DNA of 9,144 bases, from the NCBI GenBank assembly GCA_028822575.1, contig JAPKDN010000085.1, forward strand, positions 1-9,144. The letters are read 5' to 3'. This DNA comes from Alphaproteobacteria bacterium (GTDB lineage: Bacteria > Pseudomonadota > Alphaproteobacteria > Thalassobaculales > Thalassobaculaceae). A model generated the notes under the pieces. The model was not told where the DNA came from. It worked only from the letters and a program-made list of their open reading frames with translations, and ran no database searches. Made by a program: the position numbers and the translations under genes. Below, one piece after another: positions 7,748 to 9,144 of this stretch; position 1 is the stretch's first letter; every line of letters starts with the position of its first letter.

Positions 7748-8161
7748 TTATACGGGAAACCGGACCACGGCGGTTCCAGGCGCGGTAACTTCGTTCTGCT
7801 CGTTGCGGATAAAGATATTAACTGCGACCTCTCCTGTCACCAGATCAACCGATGTTATCGTCCCACCCGATGTCAGCGTTTCTCCCAGATACGAAGCCTT
7901 GCGATTAGAATAGCCAAATGACGCCAGTACAGCCTCGTCACCCATCCAATTCACCACCGCCTGGCTAAGCCAGTCACCTTGAAGCGGCCCATCAATTACC
8001 ACCGCTGGGTGTTTTTCGACCTTAGTGGTATACCGTTCGTCATAGTGGATGCGATGCGGGTTCCAGATCGCGGCATTGTAGCAAAACAGTGAAACATTAG
8101 TCGCGGTATAACGACGTTCCGGTAGGGCGTCTCCAACCTTGAGCATGTTGAAATCCACCAT
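7748..8161 (-). CDS. MaoC-like hot-dog hydratase subunit (C-terminal type)
   Basis: This 137-aa single hot-dog protein is of the MaoC / (R)-specific enoyl-CoA hydratase type. The hallmark is YNAAIWNPHRIHYDERY (28-44). The NPHRIHYD core resembles the C-terminal domain of Htd2 and mesaconyl-C4-CoA hydratases (NxHRIHYD). His39 would be the catalytic His; the Asp of the PhaJ DFNPLH motif is not at its usual place (Ile32 aligns there). The next block, VVIDGPLQGDWLS (54-66), matches the conserved HGPLQ segment after the active site. The ATG at 8161 has GAGGTG five nt upstream, inside the end of the preceding gene. A GTG at 8164 is too close to that site. Only 4 nt separate it from the FAS1-like gene, so the two are translationally coupled and probably form one heteromeric enzyme. 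The acyl-CoA substrate is unknown. Confidence 0.85.
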   Translation of the reverse strand: MVDFNMLKVGDALPERRYTATNVSLFCYNAAIWNPHRIHYDERYTTKVEKHPAVVIDGPLQGDWLSQAVVNWMGDEAVLASFGYSNRKASYLGETLTSGGTITSVDLVTGEVAVNIFIRNEQNEVTAPGTAVVRFPV

Positions 8162-8165
8162 CACG

Positions 8166-8621
8166 TCACCTCAAAATTCGCGTCTGTTTTTGATCAAGCA
8201 CCGGCTCTCCAGCCTCAGTGCGGCAGGCGATCGTGTAGGTCACAAAAATTAGTGGCCCGGTACGCCCCTGCTTTTCGGTCAGTGCCGAAAGGCTGCGGTC
8301 GAACACAAGAACGTCCCCAGCGTGGACGGTTCGGTGAAAATCGAATTCAATCCCGCCAGCCATGACCCTTTTCAACGGTAATTCCGGCACCAGCGACGCT
8401 TGGGCCAGGCCGTCAGGGCCAAGCTCGTCCAACGGAACGACCTCTCGCGCCAGACCGGCGACGAACATTGGGGGTGCCTCGTCGCCATGAAGGTATTTTT
8501 TCTGGGATTGCTCCGTCGAGATCGCATATTTCACGATGTCTCGGCGGCTGACCTCGACCGAAACCGGCGGGTCAGCCCGACCAATCCAGGCCAGGGCTTC
8601 GTCCGTGAGCAAGTTGCTCAT
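8166..8621 (-). CDS. FAS1-like dehydratase / MaoC N-terminal-type subunit
   Basis: This 151-aa protein resembles the N-terminal MaoC dehydratase domain (MaoC_dehydrat_N, FAS1-like). Visible blocks are SRRDIVKYAISTEQ (25-38), DEAPPMFVAGL (47-57), GGIEFDFHRTVHAGDVL (89-105) and RTGPLIFVTYTI (120-131), ending QTRILR. In split hydratases of this kind the N-type fold mainly shapes the acyl/CoA pocket while its C-type partner supplies the catalytic His; the gene for that partner follows after 4 nt. I chose the ATG at 8621 (MSNLLTDEALAWIG), which has GGAGAGG 4 nt upstream. A TTG at 8654 would add 11 unconserved residues. The pair would act in fatty-acid-like, side-chain or dicarboxylic acyl-CoA metabolism. 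Which one cannot be told from this context, as no thiolase, dehydrogenase or CoA ligase lies nearby. Confidence 0.83.
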   Translation of the reverse strand: MSNLLTDEALAWIGRADPPVSVEVSRRDIVKYAISTEQSQKKYLHGDEAPPMFVAGLAREVVPLDELGPDGLAQASLVPELPLKRVMAGGIEFDFHRTVHAGDVLVFDRSLSALTEKQGRTGPLIFVTYTIACRTEAGEPVLDQKQTRILR

Positions 8622-8985
8622 GCCACCTCTCCATCGATTATATCTTAGTCTCAAGAGACCGAGAGCGACTGTAAATGCCCCGACGCCTCCAGGCCATAGG
8701 CCGCATGGTGATTGGTCTACCCGTCAAGCGTCAAATGGTTCATCAGACCCCCAAGGCAGCTGTCAACGTCGCCACCCAGATTATCGATTTGGTTCCGCGA
8801 GAAACTGAACCAACGAGGCACCAATGCGGTCATACCGCCGAAGTTCAGCCAAAAACAATAGATCCCGCATGACTAAAAATTATATCGATGGTACCATCTG
8901 GTAGAAAACTATTGTGTTGCGATCAAGGAATCCCAAGGTGTCGCCACCAGATATGGCATGACTTATTTAAGCCACACCCCGCCTC
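8622..8985. other. Intergenic region between divergent MaoC pair and ygiQ-like gene
   Basis: This stretch of about 360 nt has no gene I can support. It holds an inverted repeat GTCTC-AA-GAGAC (8648-8659) and, on the minus strand, TATAAT (8642-8637) 15 nt before the MaoC N-type ATG. It also holds a 10-bp palindrome ATGGTACCAT (8888-8897). A longer imperfect inverted repeat joins CCATCTGGT (8894-8902) with ACCAGATATGG (8946-8956). Some of these may be regulatory, but none has a recognised partner protein. Small open frames here look non-coding. Confidence 0.4.
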
Positions 8986-9144
8986 ATGGCTCGCCCACTC
9001 CACATGCCTAACAAAACCTGCTACACCCCACAAATGACAACACCTCATCCCCTATCCGCCGCGAAGGATATCTTCGCCTATCGCCCGTATTGGGCGCACC
9101 GGTTCGGACCGGCGCCGTTCCTGCCAATGAGCCGGGAAGAGATG
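8986..9144 (+). CDS. ygiQ: YgiQ-family radical SAM protein, N-terminus only
   Basis: The frame runs off the right edge of the window. The segment [14 protein letters not shown] at its end matches the strongly conserved N-terminus of YgiQ, a protein of about 700 aa that belongs to the B12-binding/radical SAM group and has no settled function. The radical SAM CxxxCxxC cluster site would lie beyond the window. Three in-frame ATGs are possible: 8986, 9004 and 9034. An in-frame TAA at 8968-8970 bounds the frame. None has a clear Shine-Dalgarno sequence. The residues between the first two starts and MTTPHPLS look unconserved, so 9034 is the conservative choice, but I give the longest frame because I cannot decide. 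Leaderless translation or an unusual leader is possible. Confidence 0.8.
   Translation, partial: MARPLHMPNKTCYTPQMTTPHPLSAAKDIFAYRPYWAHRFGPAPFLPMSREEM

Noticed and set aside
8690..8870. Minus-strand fragment reading AELRRYDRIGASLVQ, faintly like a MobC/relaxase accessory motif
   Set aside because: The resemblance is short, the frame closes quickly and there is no neighbouring mobilisation gene. It is most likely chance.

Overview
The window is a moderately GC-rich bacterial chromosome segment. It is most likely from an alphaproteobacterium, perhaps a Rhodospirillales-like or uncultured marine lineage. That placement rests on the overall look of the PolA, cobyric acid synthase, cyclophilin and split MaoC proteins, so it is an inference and not a phylogenetic result. 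No tRNA, rRNA, CRISPR array, insertion sequence or phage gene was recognised. Most of the content is housekeeping or general metabolism.

Layout from left to right. (1) Positions 48-605 hold a strong extended -10 promoter followed by a decayed gene of the SAM hydrolase / SAM-dependent halogenase family (DUF62). It is broken by several frameshifts, an internal deletion and loss of its C-terminus. (2) polA lies on the minus strand (670-3465). It encodes a full-length three-domain DNA polymerase I with all catalytic motifs. (3) Divergent from polA is a CmcJ/NvfI-type putative non-heme iron oxygenase (3645-4457). It has its own good sigma-70-like promoter and a downstream hairpin resembling an intrinsic terminator, so it looks like a one-gene transcription unit. 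(4) A plus-strand series follows: an atypical short-chain dehydrogenase/reductase with Phe in place of the catalytic Tyr (4663-5388), cobyric acid synthase CobQ (5420-6895) and an exported cyclophilin-type prolyl isomerase (6949-7476). Their gaps are 31 and 53 nt, so they may be co-transcribed, although their functions are not obviously linked. (5) On the minus strand, two small hot-dog-fold genes (FAS1-like MaoC N-type and MaoC C-type, 8621 down to 7748) are separated by 4 nt and translationally coupled. They probably form a heteromeric enoyl-CoA/acyl-CoA hydratase. (6) At the right edge begins a YgiQ-family radical SAM protein, truncated by the window.

No multi-gene novel system is evident. 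The items most worth following up are the orphan CmcJ-like oxygenase, the catalytic-Tyr-less SDR next to cobQ, the split hydratase pair and the multiply broken SAM hydrolase. Vitamin B12 synthesis (CobQ) and radical SAM chemistry (YgiQ) are both represented, but nothing visible ties them into one pathway.
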